From assembly GCA_025738555.1 (NCBI GenBank), contig JAOVFP010000005.1, forward strand, positions 992,001 to 1,056,000: a stretch of 64,000 nt of DNA. The letters are read 5' to 3'. Origin of the DNA: Cyathus striatus. Its lineage: Eukaryota > Basidiomycota > Agaricomycetes > Agaricales > Nidulariaceae. The stretch's first letter is position 1. Every line of letters starts with the position of its first letter. The position numbers were made by a program, and so were the translations under genes. Of this stretch, positions 33,996 to 44,475 are shown piece by piece. The notes beneath the pieces are model-generated. The model worked only from the letters and a program-made list of their open reading frames with translations, did no database searches and was not told the origin of the DNA.

Positions 33996-35563
33996 TCAGT
34001 ATTCATCCCAAATAGATGTCTCAAAACACCCATCATGCGCCAACGCATACCGAGATGCAGTAGCCTTCATACTCTGCGCAGCATGCCTAAACTTCATCTT
34101 CTCTTCGTTACTTCCAGACTTTGCCAGAACCAAACTCGTCATAGTGTACACATCCAAAACTGTTCGGTAGGCATTTATCCCGGATAGTCCTTCCTTCTCC
34201 ATGTCATCCATGAGCCCACGATACATGTTGTTTACATCCCGGACACATATAATATTCTTGAATTGATCAATATTACGAAAGTTGATGGTGGATTCATAAT
34301 GGATGAAGGTGTCGCTGATTAACGTGCGTCTTAAGTCAGATTCAGATAGCGATGAGTTTGATTCAGACTCCGTGGTGGAATTTGAGGTAGCGGTTGAAAT
34401 GGATGGGGAGCAGGCAGTGCAGGTGCATGTGAACCCGTAATCTTTTAGATTTCCTTGACGTTTTGCGGCAGTAGAGAACTGAAGTGGGTCGGTATACGCG
34501 TAGAATATCTCCTCCCCGATGGCGATAGGCTTCGATGCGCGAGCTTGAAATGAGAAAGACGCAACATCGAAGCTGAACACGCAGTTTGGTCTGCAGCTAA
34601 AAGGTGAAGCATAAGACATAAAGTCGAACTACGATGGCAAGGTTTGAAAGTAGAATATGGATATTCACCTATGATTTATTCTCGAGATATCTTTGAATAA
34701 CATACTATATATGTCATTTTTCTCTCCATCTCCTAAGATCCCGGGTGCAAAAAGTTCGAACGAGTTGCTAGTCCAAATAGCACTATATTTGAAGGTAGAA
34801 CCGCTGTGTGCATTAGAAAGAGCCAGGAATGCCTTCTGATTCTTCGGAGTCAAACGACTAAACGCCACCTTCACCGTAGCGTCCATGATAGGGTTAGGTG
34901 TCTTGTCACCTTGCTTTATCACATCACGTAGTTCATCTGGAAACTTCGAGACCTCACTAAGATCGATGGGAAGAGGAACCATCATCAGTGGTCTCTCAAC
35001 TAAAATTAAATCTCCAACTTTGAGTGCCCGCTTAGCAAACATTCCCTGGCCCGCCACTGAACCTCTACTTCGAATTTCGTACGCCGCCCAAGAACGATCT
35101 GGTGAAGGAGGCAATCGTCCAAAGCTAGGGGTCTTGATGATGTTTTGCTTAGTATGTGGGTACAAAATGCATTCGGAAGCACCGAGTGTATCATTTTGAG
35201 ACTGCGGAATGCGGGTACATATGAGTGCATTGGAGGGTAGGTCTGGAGTTGTGGGAAGAGACACAGTGTTGGCAGTGCAGTGACGTTCGTTGGGACTAAC
35301 ACTGGTGTCTGCCATGGTTTTATTCGCATATTCTGTTAATGTTAGCCAGAGTAAGCTGGCTAGGTTCAGGACACTTACCGAATGATACGATGCGAACGTC
35401 AGAAAGAGCTTTGGAGTGAGAGCTTGACGATGAAGCGAGGTCTACCGTGGATTGTTTGTTATTCAACATAAACATAGCTGGTTATCAAGTCCATACCTGA
35501 ATTCGTTCTAGTAGATACCTTGGGCTTCATGCGAGACTGCTTAGTAAGTTTAGTGCGGTTCAT
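33996..35563 (-). CDS. SET-domain protein (SMYD-like, no MYND finger), 464 aa
   Basis: A putative lysine methyltransferase. Four exons on the minus strand: 35497-35563, 35379-35441, 34669-35332, 33996-34596, totalling 1395 nt in frame. The SET domain opens with YEIRSRGSVAGQGMFAKRAL, where the family has an R-G-hydrophobic-F/V-A motif that contacts S-adenosylmethionine. The hallmark INHSCRPNC spans the last intron. GEEIFYAYTDP follows, then a post-SET-like Cys group (GFTCTCTACS). A Ser-rich segment and a helical C-terminus end the protein. The start at 35563 (MNRTKLTKQ, basic) was preferred over the internal Met at 35315 because splice sites join in phase. No MYND zinc finger is visible. Substrate cannot be inferred. 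It looks intact. Confidence 0.85.
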
Positions 35564-35815
35564 GGTTCAGGTGAGAGACAAAGAATAGAAGCAGAAAGAA
35601 AGGAGACGTGGAAAAATGAATTGAAACTTAATAAAGAAAAATGAATTCACCTATTGAGTTGTTTGCATTCAGTAATTATAATTCACTTATTTAAATCACC
35701 TTTCCGATTATCCTTCTGCCCATCTATCTATCTTCCGTCCATCCATCACGCACACGGCACTTTCGTCTAGTGCTAGAAGTAATACTTCGTACTTCTACAC
35801 CCTACGACCGTTAAT

Positions 35816-36215
35816 ATGACATCCTTTGCTATTAATGGCACTTACAATCGCTTGCTTGTTCAAGCTCAAGCCTCATCGACACCAAGAGTCGGTTCAAGTA
35901 ACACTGTTCAAGGTCTGTCTTACATTGTTGAAGAATCTTCCTGTGGCTGACATCGTCCCAGGTGGTAGAGTTTCGCTACCATTCCGTTCTGTATCTATCG
36001 TCGATTCGTTCATGCACTGCTGCCCCGTTAGCATCCGCAAAATAAAAGTCGGAACCAATTCAGCATTTCCGATTGTAAGCCTTGTTCGGAGGATCATGTG
36101 CACTGTTAGCCTTCTCTGCGGTCTGCTCGCGTTCGGAGTATCTGCAGTTTTTGTCAAAGCCGCCTTAGTCATCCAGCCTGGATGTTTAGATTATATTCGT
36201 ATGATGTTCCCGTAA
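35816..36215 (+). CDS. Small uncertain gene, possible two-exon
   Basis: From ATG 35816 a 44-codon frame (MTSFAINGTYNRLLVQAQAS) is followed by a possible intron at about 35910-35960. A continuing frame then includes GRVSLPFRSVSIVDSFMHCC and a hydrophobic stretch CTVSLLCGLLAFGVSAVFV. The same region is open for 129 codons from 35826 in another frame. No family was recognised, and it could be noncoding. Confidence 0.25.
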
Positions 36216-36257
36216 ATTTATTATTTGTCCCCCCACTTAGTAATATAAATTGAATAT

Positions 36258-36304
36258 AGAAATAAGGCCGGCAAGCGGCAGAGCCCACTACCCCCTTGTT
36301 TAAC
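36258..36304 (+). repeat. GGCCGGCAAGCGGCA repeat, left inverted partner
   Basis: About 47 bp (AGAAATAAGGCCGGCAAGCG onward, through GCCCACTACC) with an inverted near-identical partner at 44352-44399, 8.1 kb away. The pair could be termini of a composite element or two dispersed copies. Confidence 0.65.
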
Positions 36305-36823
36305 TAACATAGATCATAGTAATTCAATAGTTTCAATAGTTAAGGTACACGAGTCTCAGTATAGGGTTAGGAATGTTGTACAATATCGAAAAGAGTGTTA
36401 ATCGGCACTATTACACCTTGTATTCGAAGTGCTCAGCAATATGGTTAATAGTGGGATGGGTAAGGGATAGGTACAACATAGAGAATCGAGATGGACCGTG
36501 TTTGAGTTTTGAGGGGGTAGTTTGGACGTCATAATGGGATAACCGAAGTCAGCTTTCCTCGCTAGTGGAGGAAGCAGAGCAGGGAGCAATAAACAGGTCG
36601 AAAATAACTCTCAAACCCAGATAGAGAAATGCATTGTACCAATTGTTATGTGCACCAAAAGTATGGCTCACGAGAGGGTAGACCTTCAGTCAATGTCACC
36701 ATAGGAACTCTATGCTTGAAATGGGTCTATGACATCTGAGGGAGCACTGAGTAGTGAGCCAAGACTAGCGTGGAATGACTTGAAGAGATTGAGAACCAGC
36801 AGTGGCGAATATACACGATGAAA
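36305..36823. other. Spacer, nothing recognised
   Basis: No supported feature. Confidence 0.4.
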
Positions 36824-37760
36824 GACCCTTGAAATCTCCACCAAATGTTTGATACGGATCCCCCTATTCTGGCCGGAAAAATCTCATAGGTCAAATACAC
36901 TTTGGCGGGCATCCCCCTGCTGGGAACATAAATATTCCCACAATGTTGTGTTTAGCATCCCCCTATTGTTTCCTGTCCGAGGAGTAGGTATGATACGTGT
37001 CCACTACCTGCAGCACAGCCTCATCTATTCTTGCATCAACCCAGCGCATACCAGCACGTACCCTGCGTACCTCAATTACTTCTGCTCACACACATGCACT
37101 TGACCCTGCTCATTCTGACTTACTGGCCCGTAAATAGTGTAACTAGCAATGTTTTTTTTTCAGTATAATTGCACATTCTAGCCTGGTATAAAGCCTGTAT
37201 TCCAGCATTTAAAGTGCATTTATTTTTCTCTATAATTCTGAGCAATTGGTCTTATGCAATATTCATTGCAAACGACCAATTACTACATAAAGGTGTGTAC
37301 ATGTTTTAAATTTTAATTGTGGCGAAATGTTCGATCATCATCATTTTCGCGGGGTTTTTGGTCCCGTAGCCAAACTAGGTCTTCTACAGTTTGTTCATAT
37401 TCCAGTCACCGCTTTTCCGTATGAAATTTCACCTACTTCTATTCAGCCAGTTCCTTAAAATGAATTTAATGTTGAAAAGCGCAGTGATATGCTCACTCAG
37501 ACATACATAAGGATTTCCGAGAAGTGACGCACAACATTTAATGACACGCCAAAATTGCTCTAATGCTGATAATACAGATGATATATGATTTCTGCTACTT
37601 CTGGAGGTTAGATACTATGTCCCCCTATAAACACGAAAATTTGTTGCCTAGATCCTCTATCCCCCTACAATCCAGGAAAAATTTAGCGATTTTTGTCCCC
37701 CCATTCCGGGCAAAAAATCGCGATTTTGGTATCAAACCTTTGGCGGAAATTTCAAGGGTC
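36824..37760. mobile_element. 937-bp inverted-repeat element (MITE-like)
   Basis: Ends are 32-bp inverted repeats starting GACCCTTGAAAT(C/T)TCC (36824-36855 and 37729-37760; three mismatches). The interior holds six variants of ATCCCCCTAT followed by a purine/CGG word, clustered near both ends. No coding sequence and no obvious target duplication. Confidence 0.65.
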
Positions 37761-39329
37761 CTGGTGTCAAGCATTGGGACTTGAGACGTGCATGGGGGTA
37801 GCGCAAATGAGATGACCGAGATGAAAGTAGTAATTTAATAAGTTGTACGCACAGTTGCGAGAGAACAACCGCGAAGATAGATATTTTAAGTACAGAGAAT
37901 AGCATACCAGAATGAGAAGAACGTACATGGTGGCCGTGCCAGCATCCACGTACTCGGCAGTGGTTGGTGAGGGGGGGCTGGGCTATGTGGGGTTGATGAC
38001 GCTGTGAGGATAGCGACGGTGGACCACGTATTTAGTTCAAATCACTAAAGCAGACGGTACCCGTGTGATGTTCCACTGGAAGACCAATGACACCCATGTT
38101 GTTCAAGAGGTATTGGATCAGCTGGGTGCACCTAAAAAAAACTGATTATGAGTACGTTGATACGTCTGTCCGACGCGGGTGTTCCGAGGTAAAAATGACG
38201 AAGTTAGAAGAATGGAAAAGCGAGATTTTGGAACATATCGAGAGAGAATGGGGAATGGACTTCGAAATGAAGTTCCAGCGCGACGAGTGGCAATGAGAGC
38301 ATAGAGATTGAGAACGATGACAGAGAGAACTTAGAGTTACATATTGAGTCAAGATAATTAAACCAAAATAAGTAAGTTACTGTGGAACAGTGGTAAATGA
38401 CAGCCCCAGATTACGGAATAGAAAAAGATAAAAAAAAGATAACTTGAAACACAACGAATGAATGGGTCATAAATCTGAAAGTGTTAAGTTTCGGCAGGAT
38501 GGCGTTGCATTTGTGTGTTTACCAGGACTTGCGTTGTTGGCGGTGCCGGAGAGGTTTTGACCCATCGAGTCATTCCTCGGTGTTGGGTAGCATGCCAGAA
38601 CAGTGCATGCTTGCAGCTAGAGTATGGTTTGAGGATAGGACACCCAGAGCGAGCAGAGAGTATTAGCAGGACTGTTGTGCCAGGAGATCGATGACGTGGC
38701 ATCCATGCGTCGATACAAGAGTCTGTGTTAGTGTTGAGGCCTTGAGGTGGTGGTACTCATTGAGGTAGGGGACTAGAGGTGAGCACTTGGGGTGGGTGAT
38801 GTGACGTGTCATATATGGAAAAGTAACGAATAAAACTAGAGAAGAAAACATTAAAAAAACAAAGACAATAATAAGATGGAAAGGACGCTTCGAAGGGACG
38901 TACCACTGTACCAGGATCACACTCCTCCATTAACTTTATCTGAACTCTTTATATGAACTAGGGCTGTACACCGTCACCGTACAATACGGTTATACGGTAC
39001 CCTGGCAATGCCAACCGGCTCACTGAGAACCCCAAGTTCAAGCTACTGGCCTTGGGGCTCAAGCGCTCAAGCTCAACTCGTAAGGCCATTACAAGGCCCC
39101 GTCGCTTTGACTGTCAGGTCACCAGCTGGTTTAACCACCTCGCCACCTCACCATCTCACGAAGACGCTGGCCACGAACACCTCAGGTTAAAATGTCCAAC
39201 GGCATTCTCAGCTTCGGGCCCCGATCCGCCTGGGTATCCACCACTATGAACTACCTTCTCACCATACGGGTAACGCCAACTTGGGAAACAGGAGCATTGT
39301 TGGTAGTGCGTATTTTGCTTCTGTGGTGT
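37761..39329. other. 1.6 kb of degraded sequence
   Basis: Contains a weak reading frame (38060-38296: CDVPLEDQ-frame to KMTKLEEWKSEILEHIERE) broken at an A7 run near 38136, of unknown family. A short segment at 39007-39040 shares GCCAACCGRCTCACTGAGAA with exon 2 of the GMC gene. Confidence 0.4.
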
Positions 39330-39680
39330 GTTGGTGGTGATGAGGTGCTGGTGCCATAGGAGGAACGGCGGGAAGATTGTTGCCTACATTGGCTCAAGCC
39401 TCAATGGGAACCACCATTTCAAAGTGGAAGCTGGGTAATCGTATGTTATCCCCTCTTCTCCCTAATTCCTTCCCTTGTCCCTCATCCTTTCTACCCACAC
39501 GCTGACGTATAAATGTTGAAACAGAGAATTGAAAGGAATATTCGAAGTACCTTTCCTCTGCACTTACACAACACTACAGACTCCTGAACATCACATGCGA
39601 CTTCGATCCACTGCACACTAATTCACAGGGCTAAACAGTGTTAGTCTCTCGGGCGAGATAGCAGCAGTCGATAGTCTCGG
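39330..39680 (+). pseudogene. GMC oxidoreductase gene fragment (dead relative of the 49.9-kb gene)
   Basis: Stretches are recognisably related at DNA level to the intact GMC gene: 39331-39375 to 50092-50135 (intron 1 end plus GGAGGAACGGCGGGAA, the FAD-binding GxGTAG region), 39497-39590 to 50262-50345 (intron 2 end and exon 3), and about 39636-39665 to 50738-50765 (the VSLPGE segment). Intervening sequence is missing or scrambled and no frame is open. It is an old tandem-like or transposed duplicate. Confidence 0.6.
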
Positions 39681-40300
39681 CATAGACTACGCACGCACAA
39701 CTCGAGGGAATCAAATATGTGCCACAGGTGCTAGGTATGCTGAAGTCAGGAAGGGTGAAACTTTCCGAGTGGCAGGGACTAGTGAAAGCATTATAACACA
39801 CTACTGGTTTCGGTGAGTATCATCGTTGATTTTAGTCGATGGAGGCTGAGAGGGTGCTTCAAAGAGCATTAGACACAAGCGACGATTGAAGCTCGAAGAA
39901 GAGTTCGTCTTAGATGTGTCGTTTCATGCGCTCAAGGGAGGGGAACGGATAACCTATATGCAACGAGCTGAAATTTAGGCTTAATGCATCCCGTCCGTTC
40001 CCCCTCTCCACTTCCTTTCGTAACTTATATTTCACAGGAACTCCTCTCTGTCGAATCCCTAAATACCCCACATTGAGATCCTCCCAGACATCGGAACAAC
40101 TACTCTGATAGCACCCATCGTCACTAAGGACAGTAAACAGATCCCTGATGGCTATAATCGGAATGCCAGATTGTCTGAGAAGTGGACGGTGAAGGGGTGT
40201 AGAGCACGCAGTTTGCCCGCAATGTGAAACTCGTGTTGTTCATTACCGTACCACATTTCATTCTTTCTTTCGCTTACTCATACATACCGCATTCGTTAGC
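39681..40300. other. Spacer, nothing recognised
   Basis: No supported gene. Possible further GMC debris could not be aligned by eye. Confidence 0.35.
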
Positions 40301-40400
40301 TACTTAAATTGTTGTAATGAACACTCATTCAATTCAGGTTTTCATTTCCCCCCATTTCAATTCTAATTGAGCCTCACTAGAACTGGTGGATGGACAGATG
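40301..40400 (+). repeat. Copy of the leader found upstream of the hAT gene
   Basis: The words CACTCATTCAAT, CAGGTTTTCATTTCCCCCCA and TGAGCCTCACTAGAAC line up in order with 55032-55095 (CACTCGTTGAAT, CAGGTTCTCTTCCCCCCACT, TGAGACCTCACTAGGAC). It may be a remnant of a second hAT-type element or a shared promoter region. Confidence 0.5.
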
Positions 40401-40609
40401 TCCATCGACTTGCAACATTTTGTTTTCCTGAGGATATTGGGAAGCTAATATCCTCAACAGGGGAAGGATGTGGATGTGTTGGGTATTGTGCCTTGTCATT
40501 CACTCCACATATTTTGTAGTTTGACTCTACGTTAGCACTGAGCACAAGCAAATACAATGCAGTTCTAATTTCAGGTTGACGAGCTGTTGACAGCCAGTAA
40601 ATCAAAATA

Positions 40610-40890
40610 TTTTTTATAATTTAAGGATGGTAAGTAACTGTGCAACAACTACCCCGAAGAGATGACTGATAGATGCAGCAGCACAACTGTAGAGTATGGG
40701 AACACAAAGAGATATCACATTACCATAATACCAATTGGTCTGCATACTGGACTAAGGGTGCTATGAAAAGAATTGAAGAACGTAGCAAAATAAAATTCGA
40801 AGGTATGGTAAACAAAAGAATTTATAATTGCAAACCCGCACTGTTGTGCATACCTGGAAGTCTGATCGTCCTTCGTAAGACCACCACCGC
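40610..40890 (-). pseudogene. 3'-end copy of the 46.9-kb gene family
   Basis: The reverse complement of this segment matches 48930-49140, the last exon and 3' flank of the gene at 46913-48966. Shared words in order are CACCACCGC (antisense of the final Gly codons), GGTAAACAAAAGAATTT, ATGAAAAGAAT and GTGCAACAACTAC(C/T)CCGAA. It looks like the tail of a third family member, and the 2.1-kb element at 40897 is inserted at its edge. Confidence 0.6.
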
Positions 40891-40896
40891 CCAAAC

Positions 40897-42993
40897 TATG
40901 GCGTTCAAACTGCACATTTATTCGGGTGCCGCGCTACTTCTTGATGCCAGCGCCCCTTTTGGGGGACCAACTTAGCGCGCTACTTTTCGTTGGTTCCGCG
41001 CCACTTTCTCAGTTCATCCAAGCGCTACTTTGTTTTTTTTTGTCGCGCGCGCCACTTTCTGAATTCACTCAGCGCCACTTTTTGTAGCCAGATAGCTTAA
41101 GTACTCCAAAAATATCAACAATTACTAAGTTAAATGAAATTATATACTACTAGAAATAATACTAGTCTACAGTGTCTTTTAATTGTATAAAATATTTATT
41201 TTTGACTTAAGGCGGTATGAGAGCGAGGGCGTAAAACTAGACCGCATTACGTAAAAGGCGGGAGCGAACAATGCGCCAGCAACCCCGAACACCACAGGAT
41301 ACGCCAAACCCCAATAAAGATAAAAACACCTGCGTGAACCCCGGCAACGACAACAGAAAGACACCTATCTGAAAAATGCTTCGCAGCCAGCCATGTACTT
41401 GTCCGCATGCATGAGTACAGCCCTCCTAGCCGCCCACAACTCTCTTCTAAGAGCGGATGGTTTCGGTAATAGTACCAAAGGAACGAGAGGACAGGCGGTG
41501 GAGCTGCATATAGAAACGCAGAGCGCTAAAGTTCATCATAGCCCGGCGATGATGGTGAAGTTTGAACCACTGGCATCCTGTTTCATGAATACATTGAAAA
41601 TAAACAGCATGTCAGTACTTACTTGGCGGGAGGAGTCGTAATTGAGCATGAACCTATGAGAACAGAGGACCTTAAGCCAGCTAGAGCAATTCACATTCGC
41701 TCGTTTCCGATAATCCTGCGACCCAAGCTGGAAATGGAGAGACTAGAACAGAGACAGAACAAGTATAGAAGCCAAGATGATCAAGCGCAGAGGAAGCACA
41801 GCACAGAGCGTCTTTGAGGCCTGACTGGGACTGCTGGCAATGGCAGCAGAAGACGAAATGCTAGCTCGAGTGCTGGCAATGGAGGCTGCTGGCAAACAAT
41901 GCAAACTAACACGTACATAAGAGTATATATTTGTGTCTATTTAAGACCACGTGCATAATGTTGTTTATCTCCCGAGTCCCACGGTACACTGCCGATTCTG
42001 AGTTTCGAATGTACTCTGTCGCTTACCGCTTGACACGCAACGCCCGGCGCCGAACATCTACACTCGTGTACACTCTTCCCCATTGCCCTACATTGTCTTT
42101 CCCCATTTCCTCTGTGCTCTCTGCACACCAACTCCTCGAAGCCTTAACCATAAAGTCCTATTCCTTCCCCAAATGCTACCATCAAATAGGCAGACTCAAC
42201 TCTTTATTTCAGATACTTTGACATAATGTGTGGCCAGTGGCCTCTGGTTCATGGTTAGTAGGATTTTAGGGGTGGTGATTAAAATGTGCGTATATATGCG
42301 AAGGTTTTTTTTTCTTCTACACCATTTACTTATGTATATCAGACCCCTCCTCCCCGCGGCACCCCCTCCTTACACGGCGTGCCCCCGGCCCCCAGAGACA
42401 CACTTCGGCTACATGCCTCCTCCATCATCTTATACAGGATGACAGAGAGCCGCTCAGTTGAGTGTTATGACCGCACTTCCTAGCTCGTTCCTCGTTCGTC
42501 TACCGTAGAGTCGACACATCGTTTCGCGGCACTCAGCTCGGGATCTTGTCGCTTACGCATGTCCAATGGATTGCCGTTGTATTGTGCATTGTTCGCTCCC
42601 ACCTTTTACGTAATGCAGTCTAGTTCTACGCCCTCGCTCATACCACCTTTAGTCGAAAATACATATTTTATACAATAAAAAGACACTAGACTAGTATTAT
42701 TTCTAGCAGTATACAATATATTTCATTTAACTTAGTAATTGTTGATATTTTTGGAGTACTTAAGCTATCTAGCTACAAAAGTGGCGCTGAGTGAATTCAG
42801 AAAGTGGCGCGCGCGACAAAAAAAAACAAAGTAGCGCTTGGATGAACTGAGAAAGTGGCGGCAAGTCGAGACAAAGTCAAGAGAAAGTGGCGCGGTACCA
42901 ACGAAAAGTAGCGCTAAGCAAGGTCTCCCAAAGGGCGCGCTGACATCAAGAAGTGGCGCGGCACCCGAATAAATGTGCAGTTTGAACGCCATA
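40897..42993. mobile_element. 2097-bp DNA element with ~385-bp terminal inverted repeats and 6-bp target duplication
   Basis: Left arm 40897-41275 and right arm about 42585-42993 are near-identical inverted repeats beginning TATGGCGTTCAAACTGCACA. They contain several GCGC(C/T)ACTTT motifs, a T-run followed by GTCGCGCGCGCC, and the inner GGGAGCGAACAATGC. The right arm has about 33 bp extra that is also present in the 2.7-kb copy. CCAAAC directly flanks both ends (40891-40896 and 42994-42999), a 6-bp target duplication. The 1.3-kb core has no recognisable transposase, so it is probably non-autonomous. Superfamily uncertain; 6-bp duplications exclude simple Tc1/mariner and hAT assignment. Confidence 0.9.
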
Positions 42994-43339
42994 CCAAACA
43001 GCTCAAATCCAGACCCCCCTCGTGTAGTTATCAGGTACAGGCCCTATGTCGAATTGAACAAAATGGTATAGTACACGTCAAAATATATTCCCACTACCTT
43101 TTAAGGTAGTTGGGTTATAGGGACGTCTGGATTTCCCTATAAGGCGATTTACAGGTTCATGAACGGGATCTCAACCTGATTGGCTGGAGCCTTGTGACAG
43201 TCTTGTGACCACTGACAAATTTCACTCGTCTCAGATCTTTTCGCCCCTGCCACTATCTTCTCGTTTTCGTCTGCCAGAACAAGCCCTCCCCCTCCTCATC
43301 CCCCTCCTCCTCATCTACCCCTCATCTACCCTCACACCT

Positions 43340-43585
43340 ATGGACCCCCTCATCCTCCAAACATCCCTATCAACACATAATATCCTTCCACCCGTCCTCC
43401 CGCTCCTCTCACCAAACACCATCTTCGACATCTCAGGTGACATAAGCGTCACAGACATCCTGACGTACTTTTACTTGGGCGGAATGATACTAGCGTGCTT
43501 GCAATGGTGGGAAGAAGCGGAAGATATGATGGAATATGTTATATTGGTGCTTAGATATCCGAGTGTGATACAGTTAGAAGCTTAG
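43340..43585 (+). pseudogene. Fragment resembling COP9 signalosome subunit 3 (N-terminal region)
   Basis: From MDPLILQTSLSTHNILPPVL through TDILTYFYLGGMILACLQWW and EEAEDMMEYVILVLRYPSV, the order resembles CSN3 (a tetratricopeptide-like/PCI subunit of the COP9 signalosome): YF-x-GG-M followed by a W-x-EA repeat and P-x(3)-QLEA. The frame stops right after QLEA at 43583-43585. No continuation with a PCI domain was found downstream. Assignment rests on a short stretch. Confidence 0.4.
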
Positions 43586-44351
43586 AGGGAAGGTGTGTTT
43601 CCTCCCTCTTCCCCTTTTCTCTTTTCTACACTATGCTCACTACGTTCGCAGCCAAATCCCCTCCAAAAACCAACCCACCCCTTGCTTTCTCACCAGGTAA
43701 GCTCCATGCTACCTCAATATTCAATGCTCAGCACCGCCACCCCACACAGACTGCTGTTGTCGACGTAACGTTGGAATCACCCAGCCCACTGCCACATCAC
43801 ATACTTTGACGACACCAGCATCCTCCCAAAGCTATCAACGTCATGACAGGACACCACCTCAACAACAGCGACAGAGCATCGGCGATGCCTAAATATTCAA
43901 CGTTCAACGTTTCAACCCTCAGTGATACGCTCTCACCTCGATCGGCCTCACCTCGACATCGCTCTCCTCAAGCCGTGGTCTCTCAATGCATATGGAGCTA
44001 CGTACTCCCCCTCTCTCTCAGTCTGCCCCATCCTTACCTGCTATGTCATGTCCCCCTCAGCATCGTCTAACGTTTGTACGTAGATGCCAACGTCGCCTCG
44101 CCAAGCCCCGTCCTCCCTCCTGACCTGCATCGTAACGACAACAGACCAAGCTGGCAAATAGAGTGTCGACATCATGACGTCAAGCACCCCAAACCTACGA
44201 GTCGTCAAACGTTGAACCACACCCTTTGATACCGTCTTGCATGGCGCTAGGATGAACTCATAGTGTATTAATGTAGTATATTATGTGCCTCTCGTGTTTA
44301 ATCGCTTATTAATTCAAAGTTCTTATTCATCGATTTATCATGCTAAATGTC
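43586..44351. other. Spacer, nothing recognised
   Basis: C-rich, with no supported gene; possible debris of the CSN3-like gene could not be aligned. Confidence 0.35.
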
Positions 44352-44399
44352 TGTTAAATAAGGCGGTAGTGGGCCCTGCCGCTTGCCGGCCCTATTTCT
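44352..44399 (-). repeat. GGCCGGCAAGCGGCA repeat, right inverted partner
   Basis: Inverted partner of 36258-36304; the shared core is GGCCGGCAAGCGGCA(G)GCCCACTAC. Confidence 0.65.
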
Positions 44400-44475
44400 T
44401 TATTGAAACTATACATAGAAACCAAAAACCATATCACGACAACCCGTATGTACACACTTCAACCAGCCCCACGGT

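Noticed and set aside
41393..42221. Transposase within the long-repeat element
   Set aside because: The frames here (82, 64 and 96 codons) show no DDE, HTH or zinc-finger features.
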